Shown here in pieces: positions 7,092 through 15,787 of a DNA stretch of 64,000 bases. The notes under the pieces are model-generated. The model searched no databases, had not been told where the DNA came from, and saw only the letters and a program-made list of their open reading frames with translations. The first letter of the stretch is position 1, and every line of letters starts with the position of its first letter. The DNA is from Phycisphaerales bacterium (GTDB lineage Bacteria; Planctomycetota; Phycisphaerae; UBA1845; Fen-1342), in the NCBI GenBank assembly GCA_022839625.1, contig JALHJL010000015.1, positions 27,436 through 91,435 of the forward strand. Direction: 5' to 3'. A program made the position numbers and the translations under genes.

Positions 7092-10000
7092 ATGAACGTG
7101 AATGCGCGCCGAGGGTTGGGCGGACTCGTGCTCTTGCCACTTCTGGTCTGGGGGGCCGCCGCCGACCCGATACAGGACATCATCGGACAGGCGTCCCTTG
7201 GCGAGTATCAGTCGTACCTGAAGGTCTTGACGGGCGTTGACCCGGTGCCCGGCGATCCGCCGGTGTACCTGACCAACCGGTATTCGCGCGGGCCGCAGGC
7301 ACAAGTGGCCGGGCAGTGGATCCGGTCGTCCTTCGATACCTTCGGTCTCGACACATCGATCCAGAGCTTCGCGCTGTCTGGGGGCTATTACGGCCAGAAC
7401 GTGATCGGCGAGTTGCCGGGCACAACGCGGCCCGAAGACGTCTACATCATCTGCGGCCACTACGACACGGCGTGGACGAATGAGGGCTGGAACCAGCCGG
7501 GCTGCGACGACAACGCCAGCGGAACCGGAGCGGTCATGCTGGCGGCGCGGATTCTCGCCCAATACCAGTTCGAGGGGACCATCCGGTTCATCGCGTTTTC
7601 GGGCGAGGAGCAGGGCCTTGTGGGCAGCGCGGCGTACGTCTCCGCCGCTGCGGCCGCGGGCGAGAACATCGTTGCCGCGATCAACCTCGACATGATCCTC
7701 CATCCCGGGTTCGACAATGCCGATCCCGACCCGGACTACGACCTCGACATCGGCAAGAACTCGTCCTCGGCGTGGCTGGCCGACTACATCGCAGGCCAAT
7801 TCGGCCTGTATACCTCCATTGACGTTCAGTTGTACAATACGGGGTCCGCTTCCGACCATTACTCCTTCTGGCAACACGGTTACGACGCACTCTGGCTGAG
7901 CGAGAACACGGCGAGCGAGATCTGCGGCGCGAACTACGAATACCACACGGCGTACGACATCTTCGACAATCCGCATCTCGACTGGGACTTCGGGCTCGAG
8001 ACGGTTCGCGGAAGCATGGCCGGCCTGGTCGGTCTGGCCGGGGTGATCCCCGAGCCGAGTGCCGCGCTGCTGCTGGGTGCGCTGGTGCTGCTGGCGTCCG
8101 CCGGACGGCGACGGGGCAGCGCCGTGCGCCCGGCGAATGCAAACCCACAGCCGCGGCGAAGGGCACCCGCGCGCGCCGCCGGCATCCGCGGGCCCGTCGC
8201 CAGCGCTCGGGGTTCGGATTCCGCGCGCAGGTCCTTTCGCCGCGCGGCGGGCTGCGCCGCCGCGGTTCTGGCAGCCGCGAGCCTGTGTCCTGCCGACACG
8301 ATCTACGTGGATGACGACCTGCCGATCGGCGGCGACGGTCAGAGCTGGTTCAGCGCGTTCAAGCACCTTCAGGACGCGCTCACGGTCGCCGCTGCCGGGG
8401 ACGAGATTCGCGTGGCCCAGGGCACGTACAATCCCGATCAGAGTCAGTCGGGGGTCGTGACGCCGGGCGATCGGACGGCGACATTCAACCTGGCGGGCGT
8501 CGCTGCGCTGCGGGGCGGCTACCGCGGCTGCCCGGACGGTGACTGTGAAGGCGGCGACCCGGACGAGCGCGACATCGCGTTGTACGAGACGGTCCTCAGC
8601 GGCGACCTGCTCGGCAACGACAGTCTCCACTCCTCCAGCTACACCGACAACAGCTTCCACGTGGTCACAATCGCGGGCGCCGGGGACACGGTCCTGGTCG
8701 ATGGCGTGACTGTCACGGCCGGGTACGGGGCAGACCCTGGGGCCTTGCTGTGCGTCCAGAGCAGCCCGGTCATCTCCCGCTGCAAGTTCATTGGAAACCA
8801 CTCGGCGGGGCTGTGCTTCCGGGACGGCGGTCAACCGCTGGTCGAAGACTGCACGATTGCCGACAATAAGGCGTATGCAACGTATTCGGGGAGCGCGGGG
8901 GTCCATTGCTCCGAGACAGGAGTTGCGTTGGTCCGCTGTCTCATCAGCGGCAATACGGCCGGCGCCGGCGCCGGACTCTATGTTGGATCCGGCCAGGTCA
9001 CGCTCACCGACTGCGCTATCACTGGCAACGCGGCAAGCATTCCGCTGTACGGCGGCGGGAGCGGCGGTGGTGTCCTGTGTGCTGGCGGCCATGTGTTACT
9101 GACGAACTGCGTGATTCGCTGGAACGTGTGCGAGCAGTACGGCGGCGGCATTGGGTGCGCTTGGGGGGGGACTGTGACCTGCGACGGCTGCCTCATCGCC
9201 GACAATTGGGCTTGGTATGGAACGGGCGCGGGCGCTGGCGGCGGGGTATCTTGCGAGGACGGGACTCTGAATCTGAGCTCGTGCACGCTGGTCGGCAATT
9301 TCGCCGGCGGCGACGGCGGCGCTTGTTGGCTGGCGACCTGGCAGGGCACGACGGCGGTCATCAGCGACTGCGTGTTTGCCGGAAACGGGGCCGTCTACGG
9401 CGGCGGCGCGATTTCCATTGCGTGGGCCAGCCAAATGGTGAACTTGGCGTGCGTGCGGTGCGTCTTCACCGGCAACGTGACCACCGCAACCAGCCAATAC
9501 GGGCTCGGGGGTGCGATCCTGGCTAGCGCCGATTATGCACACTGCCTCTTCGCCCAGTCCGTGTTTTGCGGAAACGAGGCGCGCCATGGGGGTGCGCTGG
9601 ACTTTGACGCCCAAGCAACCAGCAACTTCACGCTGGCCGACTGTGCCGTCATCGGGAACGTATCGACAGCGACCGCCTCGACCGGAGCCTTACACGTCCA
9701 CCGCCCGATGCCGGGTACGGTCACCAATTGCACCTTCAGCGGAAACTGGGCCGCCGGCAGTGGCGCGGCGGTCGTCTGGACGGGCGGGGCCGCGTCTCTC
9801 TCGAACTCGATCTTCTTCGGGGACACGCCGGCCGAAATCCTCGACGGCGGGAACGTGGCGATCACGTTCAGCGACGTGCAGGGCGGCTGGCCCGGCGCGG
9901 GGAACATCGACGCGGACCCCCAGTTCGCCGGCGGACCATCGGGGACTTGGACGGCGCCGGGGGCGCATGACTACGCCACGCACTGCGTGACGCTCACCGA

Positions 10001-11159
10001 TGCGACCGCGGCCTGGACCGACGGCGCCTTGGTCGGCAGCTTCGTCAAGCCGGACGTCTCGTCGGCGTTTCAGTTCCTCATCATCGCCAACACGGCCACC
10101 ACGCTCACCATCTGGGCGGACCGCCAAACCGTCGCCACCGGCCTTTCGTGGGTTCCGGCGGGCGCGACGTACCAGGTTTCCGACTTCCGGCTGTCTCCCG
10201 GCTCGCCCTGCATCAACGCCGGCAGCAACCTTGTCCCCGGCCTGTCGGACGTGGACCTCCTCGGCGCGCCGCGCGTCCAGCAGTGCCGCCCGGACATGGG
10301 GGCGTACGAGTCGCCGCTTCCGCCCCAGCCGCCGCCGGACTGCAATGGCAACGGCGAGCTCGACGACTGCGACCTGTACGCAGGCACGAGCAGCGACTGC
10401 AACCTGAATTGGATCCCCGATGAGTGCGACATCGCCGGCGGCATGAGCGCCGACTGCAACGAGAACCTCGTGCCGGACGAGTGCGAATCGCAGGCCGACT
10501 GCAACCAGAACGGCGTACTGGACATCTGCGATCTGTACCTCGGCACCAGCCAGGACTGCAATGCCAACACCGTGCCGGACGAATGCGAACCGCAGGACGA
10601 CTGCAACGGCAACGGCGTGCTGGACATCTGCGAGCTCTACGCCGGGACAAGCCACGACTGCAACGGCAACGGCGTGCTGGACGAGTGCGAGATTGCCGGC
10701 GGCAGCCCGGACTGCAACGGCAACGGCTTCCCCGACGAGTGCGATCTGGCCTCCGGGACGAGTGCCGACTGCAATTTCAACGGCGTGCCCGACGAGTGCG
10801 ACGTGGCGAGCGGATACAGCGAGGACTGCAACGCCAACAGCGTTCCCGACCAGTGCGACGTCATGTACGGCACATCCACCGACGTGAACTTCAACTATGT
10901 CCCCGACGAGTGCGAGAGCGTCGGCGACCTGAACTGCGACGGCGCGACGGACTTCGGCGACATCAACCCGTTCGTGCTTTACCTGTCCAATTACGCCGCT
11001 TGGCTGGCCAGCTTTCCGGGCTGCGATCCGGTGAACGGCGACATCAACGGCGACGGCATTTACGGGCAGGGCGCCCTGGACGACATCAACCCCTTTGTGA
11101 CCTTGCTGACGTGGTGGCGGACTGAGGCCCGCCCGGCTCGACCCTCCGCGCCGCAATAG
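7092..11159 (+). CDS. M28 peptidase with PEP-CTERM signal, fused in frame to a beta-helix/dockerin-like protein
   Basis: ATG 7092 follows GGGAG with 6-nt spacing and opens a signal peptide (GLGGLVLLPLLVWGAAA). Residues about 30-330 are an M28 zinc peptidase with the expected ligands in order: GHYDTA, GCDDNASG, GEEQGLVGS, NLDMI and EYHTAYD. A PEP-CTERM motif follows (IPEPSAALLLGALVLL, then GRRRG). With no stop codon, the frame continues into a basic linker and a second signal-like segment (CAAAVLAAASLCPADTIYVD). After that come a right-handed beta-helix of polymorphic-outer-membrane type (about 8290-10300), tandem D-C-N-x-N-G/D-E-C-D calcium-type repeats (about 10340-10915) and a dockerin-like end with two DINPFV motifs. 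The architecture looks like two secreted proteins joined. An internal GTG at 8124 could start the second one separately. Confidence 0.8.
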   Translation: MNVNARRGLGGLVLLPLLVWGAAADPIQDIIGQASLGEYQSYLKVLTGVDPVPGDPPVYLTNRYSRGPQAQVAGQWIRSSFDTFGLDTSIQSFALSGGYYGQNVIGELPGTTRPEDVYIICGHYDTAWTNEGWNQPGCDDNASGTGAVMLAARILAQYQFEGTIRFIAFSGEEQGLVGSAAYVSAAAAAGENIVAAINLDMILHPGFDNADPDPDYDLDIGKNSSSAWLADYIAGQFGLYTSIDVQLYNTGSASDHYSFWQHGYDALWLSENTASEICGANYEYHTAYDIFDNPHLDWDFGLETVRGSMAGLVGLAGVIPEPSAALLLGALVLLASAGRRRGSAVRPANANPQPRRRAPARAAGIRGPVASARGSDSARRSFRRAAGCAAAVLAAASLCPADTIYVDDDLPIGGDGQSWFSAFKHLQDALTVAAAGDEIRVAQGTYNPDQSQSGVVTPGDRTATFNLAGVAALRGGYRGCPDGDCEGGDPDERDIALYETVLSGDLLGNDSLHSSSYTDNSFHVVTIAGAGDTVLVDGVTVTAGYGADPGALLCVQSSPVISRCKFIGNHSAGLCFRDGGQPLVEDCTIADNKAYATYSGSAGVHCSETGVALVRCLISGNTAGAGAGLYVGSGQVTLTDCAITGNAASIPLYGGGSGGGVLCAGGHVLLTNCVIRWNVCEQYGGGIGCAWGGTVTCDGCLIADNWAWYGTGAGAGGGVSCEDGTLNLSSCTLVGNFAGGDGGACWLATWQGTTAVISDCVFAGNGAVYGGGAISIAWASQMVNLACVRCVFTGNVTTATSQYGLGGAILASADYAHCLFAQSVFCGNEARHGGALDFDAQATSNFTLADCAVIGNVSTATASTGALHVHRPMPGTVTNCTFSGNWAAGSGAAVVWTGGAASLSNSIFFGDTPAEILDGGNVAITFSDVQGGWPGAGNIDADPQFAGGPSGTWTAPGAHDYATHCVTLTDATAAWTDGALVGSFVKPDVSSAFQFLIIANTATTLTIWADRQTVATGLSWVPAGATYQVSDFRLSPGSPCINAGSNLVPGLSDVDLLGAPRVQQCRPDMGAYESPLPPQPPPDCNGNGELDDCDLYAGTSSDCNLNWIPDECDIAGGMSADCNENLVPDECESQADCNQNGVLDICDLYLGTSQDCNANTVPDECEPQDDCNGNGVLDICELYAGTSHDCNGNGVLDECEIAGGSPDCNGNGFPDECDLASGTSADCNFNGVPDECDVASGYSEDCNANSVPDQCDVMYGTSTDVNFNYVPDECESVGDLNCDGATDFGDINPFVLYLSNYAAWLASFPGCDPVNGDINGDGIYGQGALDDINPFVTLLTWWRTEARPARPSAPQ

Positions 11160-11332
11160 TGGCTACGAGCCGCACGGGGGCAACGCGCGACAGATCTCAC
11201 CGCCGCGCTGCCGGCGCAGGGGGCTTTCCGGCGCAAAGTGGCGGCCACTTCCGTCCGCGCACTCCGCGGGCGAGACGCCCACCCCACCGGGCAAGCATGC
11301 GGAGCGCCGGCCACTTCCGTCCGCGCGCCCCG
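11160..11332. repeat. Short direct repeat in intergenic spacer
   Basis: The 19-bp phrase CGGCCACTTCCGTCCGCGC occurs twice, at about 11242-11260 and 11307-11325, between the ends of two convergent genes. No gene, terminator or promoter is recognised. Confidence 0.5.
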
Positions 11333-12322
11333 CTACTTCGCCTCCACCTCGACCGGCAAGGGCATCGACGCGCTATCCGTCAGGTGCTCGTACGCGGCAA
11401 CGTCGCCCTGCAAACTGGCGCGGAAGAACGCGGCCAGCAGCCCCGCCGTCAGGCGACGCATGCCGGGACGGTCGGGTCCGCTGGGGCACACAGCGGCGGC
11501 GGCCGAGGCCGTGCCGTCGTCCAACATGTCCGCGTGGCCCTGGCCGGGCACGACGATGTGCCAGGCGGGCGGCCTGCTCGCGGCGTAGAACTGTTCATGG
11601 TTGTCCCCCGCCGGGGCGCAATCGCCGCCGAGCCCCGTGCCAACGACCAGCGTGGGAAGGCTGAAACCGAACGGCCCCTGCACGGCCCGCGCCTGGTTGC
11701 CCAGCGGTCCGCCCCGGCCATCGACCGGGTCGATGCCCGCAATGGCCTGTGCCCGCGATGGATCGGCGGTCAGCAACAGCCAGGCCACCTTGCCGCCCCG
11801 CGAATGGCCCGCCAGTCCAACCCGGGTCGTGTCCGCCGCGTATCCCAATGCGGCGGCGAGCCCGGCGGGGAGCCAATCCAGCACTTGTGCGGCGATGACG
11901 GACTCCTCCGCCGCGCTGGGGTGCCCGAAGAGGGCGGGAAGCCCCGGTTCGTACATTTGCGGGGCGGCGACCACGAAGCCGTGCCCGGCCAGGTGACGCA
12001 GAATCTCGCCGTAGGCTTCGTTGCGCGTAATGAAGCCGTGCTGGAAGAGCACGAGGGGGTAAGCGCCTGGGGCCTCGGGAGCGAGGATGAGCAGGGGGAC
12101 CGGCGCGTCGTGCTCGCAGCGCGCCACGCGCACGGCGCGGACGGGCAGTGGCCCGGGGGCATACGGGTCGCCCTCGCCAACGTAGGTTTCGCCCGCTGAC
12201 CTTGGTGTCGCGGGCGGGCTTGGACCATCGACGCCGGGGCATGCCGCCGGTTGCAGGCAGCCCGTGGCGGCGGCCAGCAGGGCGGCGGCGAGCAGGTTGC
12301 AGGCGTGCTTCGTGGTGTACAT
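11333..12322 (-). CDS. Lipoprotein alpha/beta hydrolase (chlorophyllase/dienelactone-hydrolase-like)
   Basis: 329-aa exported hydrolase. ATG 12322 opens a lipoprotein signal (ACNLLAAALLAAATGC, lipobox ATGC), so it is expected to be membrane anchored. The hydrolase core shows PLVLFQHGFI (oxyanion region), the nucleophile elbow GHSRGG, a DPVDG acid-region candidate and the catalytic His in VVPGQGHADML. This arrangement is typical of platelet-activating-factor acetylhydrolase/chlorophyllase-like enzymes that cut esters; the natural substrate is unknown. The frame stays open upstream of 12322, but the lipobox decides the start. It diverges from the Fur-family gene, with 138 bp between the two starts. 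Confidence 0.8.
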   Translation of the reverse strand: MYTTKHACNLLAAALLAAATGCLQPAACPGVDGPSPPATPRSAGETYVGEGDPYAPGPLPVRAVRVARCEHDAPVPLLILAPEAPGAYPLVLFQHGFITRNEAYGEILRHLAGHGFVVAAPQMYEPGLPALFGHPSAAEESVIAAQVLDWLPAGLAAALGYAADTTRVGLAGHSRGGKVAWLLLTADPSRAQAIAGIDPVDGRGGPLGNQARAVQGPFGFSLPTLVVGTGLGGDCAPAGDNHEQFYAASRPPAWHIVVPGQGHADMLDDGTASAAAAVCPSGPDRPGMRRLTAGLLAAFFRASLQGDVAAYEHLTDSASMPLPVEVEAK

Positions 12323-12437
12323 GGCAGGCGAATTGTAGCCGGCTTCCTCCAACCGTGCGCGCATCCGGTCCAAGCCGCGGCGGTACAAGGGCTTACGTGG
12401 CCCGCGGCCCGCAGAGTGGCGCTTTACCAAGTACCAC

Positions 12438-12454
12438 CTTGGACTTAGTATTGG
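12438..12454 (+). promoter_or_regulatory. Candidate operator of the Fur-family gene
   Basis: CTTGGACTTAGTATTGG lies 6 bp before the ATG of the Fur-family regulator and resembles the palindrome in front of catalase (13048-13064): both contain TTGGACTT, one variable base, then GT. The right half is poorer here. A second small inverted repeat, CCAAG (12427-12431) and CTTGG (12438-12442), overlaps it. It suggests autoregulation. Confidence 0.4.
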
Positions 12455-12460
12455 CGACGC

Positions 12461-12859
12461 ATGGCCGATCTCATTTCCGTTCTTCGTCGACACGGCATCC
12501 GCGCGACGCCCCAGCGGCTCGCGGTCGCCGCGCACGTTCTGAGTGCGAAATCGCACCCGACGGCGGACGAGGTGTGGCGGCAGGTTCGGCGGCGCTGTCC
12601 GACCCTGTCGCGGGCGACCGTGTACAATACGCTCAACATGCTGGCCGAGAAGGGGTTGATTCGGCCCCAGGTGCTGCGAGAGGGCACGGTGGTCTTCGAC
12701 CCGCGGACGGACCGGCATCATCATTTCATCGACGTGGAGACCGGGCGCGTGTACGACGTGCCCTGGAGTGCGATCCGGGTCTCGGGCAAGGAGAAGCTGC
12801 GGGACTTCGACGTGCAGGAGTACCAGGTGGTGCTGCGCGGCCGCCGGCGACGCCCGTAG
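12461..12859 (+). CDS. Fur-family transcriptional regulator (PerR/Irr-like, no CxxC motifs)
   Basis: 132-aa winged-helix repressor. The DNA-binding domain has the family signature RHGIRATPQRLAVAAHVL, HPTADEVWRQV and LSRATVYNTLNMLAEKGLI. The dimerisation domain begins at DRHHHFIDVETGRVYDV. Classical Fur and PerR place a structural zinc CxxC just after HHHF; here the positions read IDVETG, and the protein has a single cysteine. That layout recalls the Irr branch. The adjacent catalase gene and a shared operator-like motif point to control of peroxide or iron response. Metal or haem sensing cannot be decided from sequence. Confidence 0.85.
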   Translation: MADLISVLRRHGIRATPQRLAVAAHVLSAKSHPTADEVWRQVRRRCPTLSRATVYNTLNMLAEKGLIRPQVLREGTVVFDPRTDRHHHFIDVETGRVYDVPWSAIRVSGKEKLRDFDVQEYQVVLRGRRRRP

Positions 12860-13006
12860 CAGTCCGCCGCAGAAGGGTAGCGCCGGACCCGAGCTTGCGC
12901 GCCGTGGCGGGAGTCCGGCGAGGATCTCATTCGGCTCGAGAAACGTCGGACACGGAGGTCCGAGGCTACAGGCGTGTGGCCCAGGGAGATTTCTGCGGCG
13001 GACTGC
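12859..13006. repeat. Perfect 16-bp inverted repeat in the fur-katA spacer
   Basis: GCAGTCCGCCGCAGAA (12859-12874) is the exact reverse complement of 12991-13006. The left arm begins at the last base of the regulator stop codon. A related phrase (AGACTTCCGCGGCAAACTGC) occurs near 15894, so this is probably a dispersed REP-like family rather than a specific control site. The enclosed 116 bp hold no gene. Confidence 0.6.
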
Positions 13007-13037
13007 CAGGCGGGCGGGCCTGCCGCCCGGCCGGTGC

Positions 13038-13066
13038 TTGACACCAGTTTGGACTTTGTCTAAAAC
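13038..13066 (+). promoter_or_regulatory. katA promoter with overlapping Fur-family operator
   Basis: A sigma-70-type promoter is visible: TTGACA at 13038-13043, 17-bp spacer, TAAAAC at 13061-13066. Inside it sits a 7-3-7 palindrome, TTTGGAC-TTT-GTCTAAA (13048-13064), with one mismatch between its arms. A repressor bound there would block polymerase. The half-site also occurs before the neighbouring regulator gene. Confidence 0.7.
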
Positions 13067-13110
13067 TAGACGCGATTGAACCGGACGCCGAAAACCAAGA
13101 GGAGCCTCCC

Positions 13111-14547
13111 ATGGAAAAAAAACAACTGACCACGTCGGCCGGCATCCCGGTCGGCGACAACCAGAACAGCCTGACCGCCGGCCCGCGCGGCCCCCTGCTC
13201 GTGCAGGACTGGCAACTGTTTGAGAAGCACGCCCACTTCAACCGCGAACGCATCCCCGAGCGCGTCGTGCACGCCAAGGGCTCCGGCGCCTACGGCACGT
13301 TCACGGTCACGGGCGACATCACGAAGTACACCAAGGCCAGCATCTTCTCGAAGATCGGCAAGCAGACCGAGTGTTTCTTCCGCTTTTCGACCGTGGCCGG
13401 CGAGCGCGGCGCCGCCGACGCCGAGCGGGACGTGCGCGGTTTCGCCATGAAGTTCTACACGGACGAGGGCAACTGGGACCTGGTCGGCAACAACACGCCG
13501 GTATTCTTCATCCGCGACGCGTACAAGTTCCCCGACTTCATCCACACACAGAAGCGCGACCCGGCGACGAACCTGCGCTGCAACACGATGCAGTGGGACT
13601 TCTGGTCGCTGTCGCCCGAAAGCCTGCACCAGGTCACGATCCTGTTCTCCGACCGCGGCCTGCCCAAGAGCTACCGCCACATGAACGGCTACGGCAGCCA
13701 CACCTATAGCTTCATCAACGCCAAGAACGAGCGCTTCTGGGTCAAGTTCCATTTCAAGACGATGCAGGGCATCGCCTGCCTGACCGCCGCCCAGTCGGCC
13801 GAGCTGATCGGCCGCGACCGCGAAAGCCACCAGCGCGACCTGTACGAGTCGATCGCCAAGGGCGACTTCCCCAAGTGGCGCATGATGGTCCAGGTCATGC
13901 CAGAGAAGGACGCCGAGAAGACGCCGTACAACCCGTTTGACCTCACCAAGGTCTGGCCGCACGGCGACTACCCGCTGATCGAGGTCGGCGTGGTCGAGCT
14001 GAACCGCAACCCGGAGAACTATTTCGCCGAAGTCGAGCAGTCGGCGTTTTCACCCGCGAACATGGTGCCCGGCATCAGCCACAGCCCCGACAAGATGCTC
14101 CAGTTCCGCATCGTCTCGTACGCCGACGCGCACCGCTACCGCCTGGGCGTGAACTACGAGAGCCTGCCCGTGAACAAGCCGCGCTGCCCGGTGGCCACGT
14201 ACCACCGCGACGGCACGATGCGCTTCGACGACAACGGCGGCGCGTCGGTCAACTATGAGCCGAACACGCGCGGCGGACCGGTCGAGGACCCGCGGTTCAA
14301 GGAGCCGCCCCTGCGCATCAGCGGCGACGCCGACCGCTATGACCATCGGGAAGGTAACGACGACTACACGCAGGCCGGCAACCTGTATCGGTTGATGCCG
14401 GCGGCGGAGCGCGAGCGGCTGCACCAGGCCATCGCCAACGCGATGCAGGGCGTGCCGAAGGAGATCGTCGAGCGGCAGCTCGGGCACTTCGCCAAGGCTG
14501 ATCCGGCGTACGCGGAAGGCGTTCGCAAGGCACTGCGCGGAACATAG
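13111..14547 (+). CDS. katA: Catalase (monofunctional haem catalase)
   Basis: 478-aa small-subunit catalase that disproportionates hydrogen peroxide. Landmarks: the distal catalytic His in RVVHAKGSGAYG, distal Asn in VGNNTPVFF, substrate-channel segment FRFSTVAGERG, NGYGSHTYSFINAKNE, and the haem-ligand Tyr region FRIVSYADAHRYRLG. AGAGGAG (13098-13104) precedes ATG 13111. It is monocistronic, expressed from the promoter at 13038-13066 and probably repressed by the Fur-family protein directly upstream. No signal peptide is seen, so it acts in the cytoplasm. The length fits clade 3 enzymes. Confidence 0.96.
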   Translation: MEKKQLTTSAGIPVGDNQNSLTAGPRGPLLVQDWQLFEKHAHFNRERIPERVVHAKGSGAYGTFTVTGDITKYTKASIFSKIGKQTECFFRFSTVAGERGAADAERDVRGFAMKFYTDEGNWDLVGNNTPVFFIRDAYKFPDFIHTQKRDPATNLRCNTMQWDFWSLSPESLHQVTILFSDRGLPKSYRHMNGYGSHTYSFINAKNERFWVKFHFKTMQGIACLTAAQSAELIGRDRESHQRDLYESIAKGDFPKWRMMVQVMPEKDAEKTPYNPFDLTKVWPHGDYPLIEVGVVELNRNPENYFAEVEQSAFSPANMVPGISHSPDKMLQFRIVSYADAHRYRLGVNYESLPVNKPRCPVATYHRDGTMRFDDNGGASVNYEPNTRGGPVEDPRFKEPPLRISGDADRYDHREGNDDYTQAGNLYRLMPAAERERLHQAIANAMQGVPKEIVERQLGHFAKADPAYAEGVRKALRGT

Positions 14548-14659
14548 CCGTCCGCGGCGACGCGCGCGGTACTACGGGTGCGGCGCGCTTGCCATCGGCT
14601 CGGAGTGTCCGTTGCACAGCCGGAGCGTTCCCCGGCTCGGCTGGCCGCGTTGTCGCGGG

Positions 14660-15634
14660 TCACATCCCCGCGAGTAGTGCTACAAACGGGTTGATGTCGC
14701 CAAAGGAGGCTTGGCCGTAGGTCCCGTCGCCGTTGATGTCCCCCAATTCGGGCGGGCAGCCCGGAAACTCTGTTTGCCACGCCGCGTTGTTGGTGAGATA
14801 CAGGACGAACGGGTTGATGTCCACAAAATCGATGGTCCCGTCGCAGTTCAGGTCGCCCGCATCGTAGAGTGGCGGCAGGGGCTCAAACGGCCATGAGATC
14901 ATCCGCGCCTGGTAGACTTCGCGGACGCCGCTGTCGGCGGGCACTTGCGCCCACGCCAACATGCGAATGTTGTTCGGTTGGGACCAGCTCGTACTCTCGA
15001 ACGTCATGGTGCGCTCGATCACCTGGCACTGGCCGGGAGCGAGATCGATATCCTCCTCGGGCGCTGCTTGCCGGAGGCAATTGCGGTAGTGCGCGCCGCC
15101 GGCGGGGTAGTGATCCAGCGCGCGAACCAGATAGACCCGCATGGGCTTGGGCACCCCGCCGGGCGCAAGGCACACGCGGACCTGGAACGTGAACGTCGGT
15201 CCGCTCACTTGCTCGCCGCCGATCTCAACTGTGACGTCGGTCGGCACGGACTGCCGCTCGCTGAACATCTCGAGATACTCCCAGTACACCTGGGGATTGG
15301 CACCGACCTTCTGCAAGACCCCATCGAACCAGACGTCGGGGATGCTCGCGTGATCAGGATACGAGTTGAAACGGGCCGTGCCCCACGGAATTGTGTGCGC
15401 ATCGCTGACGTGGATTTGGAGAACGGCGATCTGGCCCGGGTACTCGGCCTCCAATTGGTCGAGGGCCAGCCCGGCGTCGATGCATGGTATGCACCAGATA
15501 GCCGTGAAGTCCTCGGCCAGCACACAACGCTGTGCCGCGGCCGGCGGCGTGCCCAGCCCAGCACCAATCGTACCTACCAGCAACAGGCAGAGCCCGGTGT
15601 CGATCCCCCTACGCGCAAAACAAGAGCGCAACAT
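14660..15634 (-). CDS. Secreted thioredoxin-like (Omp28-type) protein with dockerin-like tail
   Basis: 324 aa from ATG 15634, preceded by GGAG-type ribosome sequence. A signal peptide covers the first 38 residues or so (GLCLLLVGTIGAGLG, AAAQ). A thioredoxin-like domain follows with the active-site motif WCIPC and the segments PDVWFDGV and QIAVLQIHVSDAH. The middle part is beta-rich. The C-terminus (about 14665-14860) is GDLNCDGTIDFVDINPFVLY, then GDINGDGTYGQ and a second DINPFV, the same paired calcium-type module that ends the large protein at 7092-11159. A redox or disulfide role outside the cytoplasm is likely. It converges on katA. Confidence 0.8.
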   Translation of the reverse strand: MLRSCFARRGIDTGLCLLLVGTIGAGLGTPPAAAQRCVLAEDFTAIWCIPCIDAGLALDQLEAEYPGQIAVLQIHVSDAHTIPWGTARFNSYPDHASIPDVWFDGVLQKVGANPQVYWEYLEMFSERQSVPTDVTVEIGGEQVSGPTFTFQVRVCLAPGGVPKPMRVYLVRALDHYPAGGAHYRNCLRQAAPEEDIDLAPGQCQVIERTMTFESTSWSQPNNIRMLAWAQVPADSGVREVYQARMISWPFEPLPPLYDAGDLNCDGTIDFVDINPFVLYLTNNAAWQTEFPGCPPELGDINGDGTYGQASFGDINPFVALLAGM

Positions 15635-15742
15635 GGATCGGATCTCCGTCTCCAACCTCCGACGTTGGCCAAGTCCGCACAACCGAGCAGCAGAGGTGAA
15701 ACTGCTGGTCCGCGGTGACCGAACGCATCACGACCCACATCC

Positions 15743-15772
15743 ACAGTAACTAGAGCCTACGCTCTATGTCAA
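15743..15772 (-). promoter_or_regulatory. MerR-style promoter for the thioredoxin-like gene
   Basis: On the minus strand TTGACA (15772-15767) and TACTGT (15748-15743) are 18 bp apart. The spacer contains a perfect 6-4-6 palindrome, TAGAGC-GTAG-GCTCTA (15766-15751). An inverted repeat centred between -35 and -10 is the arrangement used by MerR-family activators, which normally use 19-20 bp spacing. Transcription would start about 100 nt before ATG 15634. No merR gene is in the window. Confidence 0.5.
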
Positions 15773-15787
15773 GCCCTTTCCACGAAT

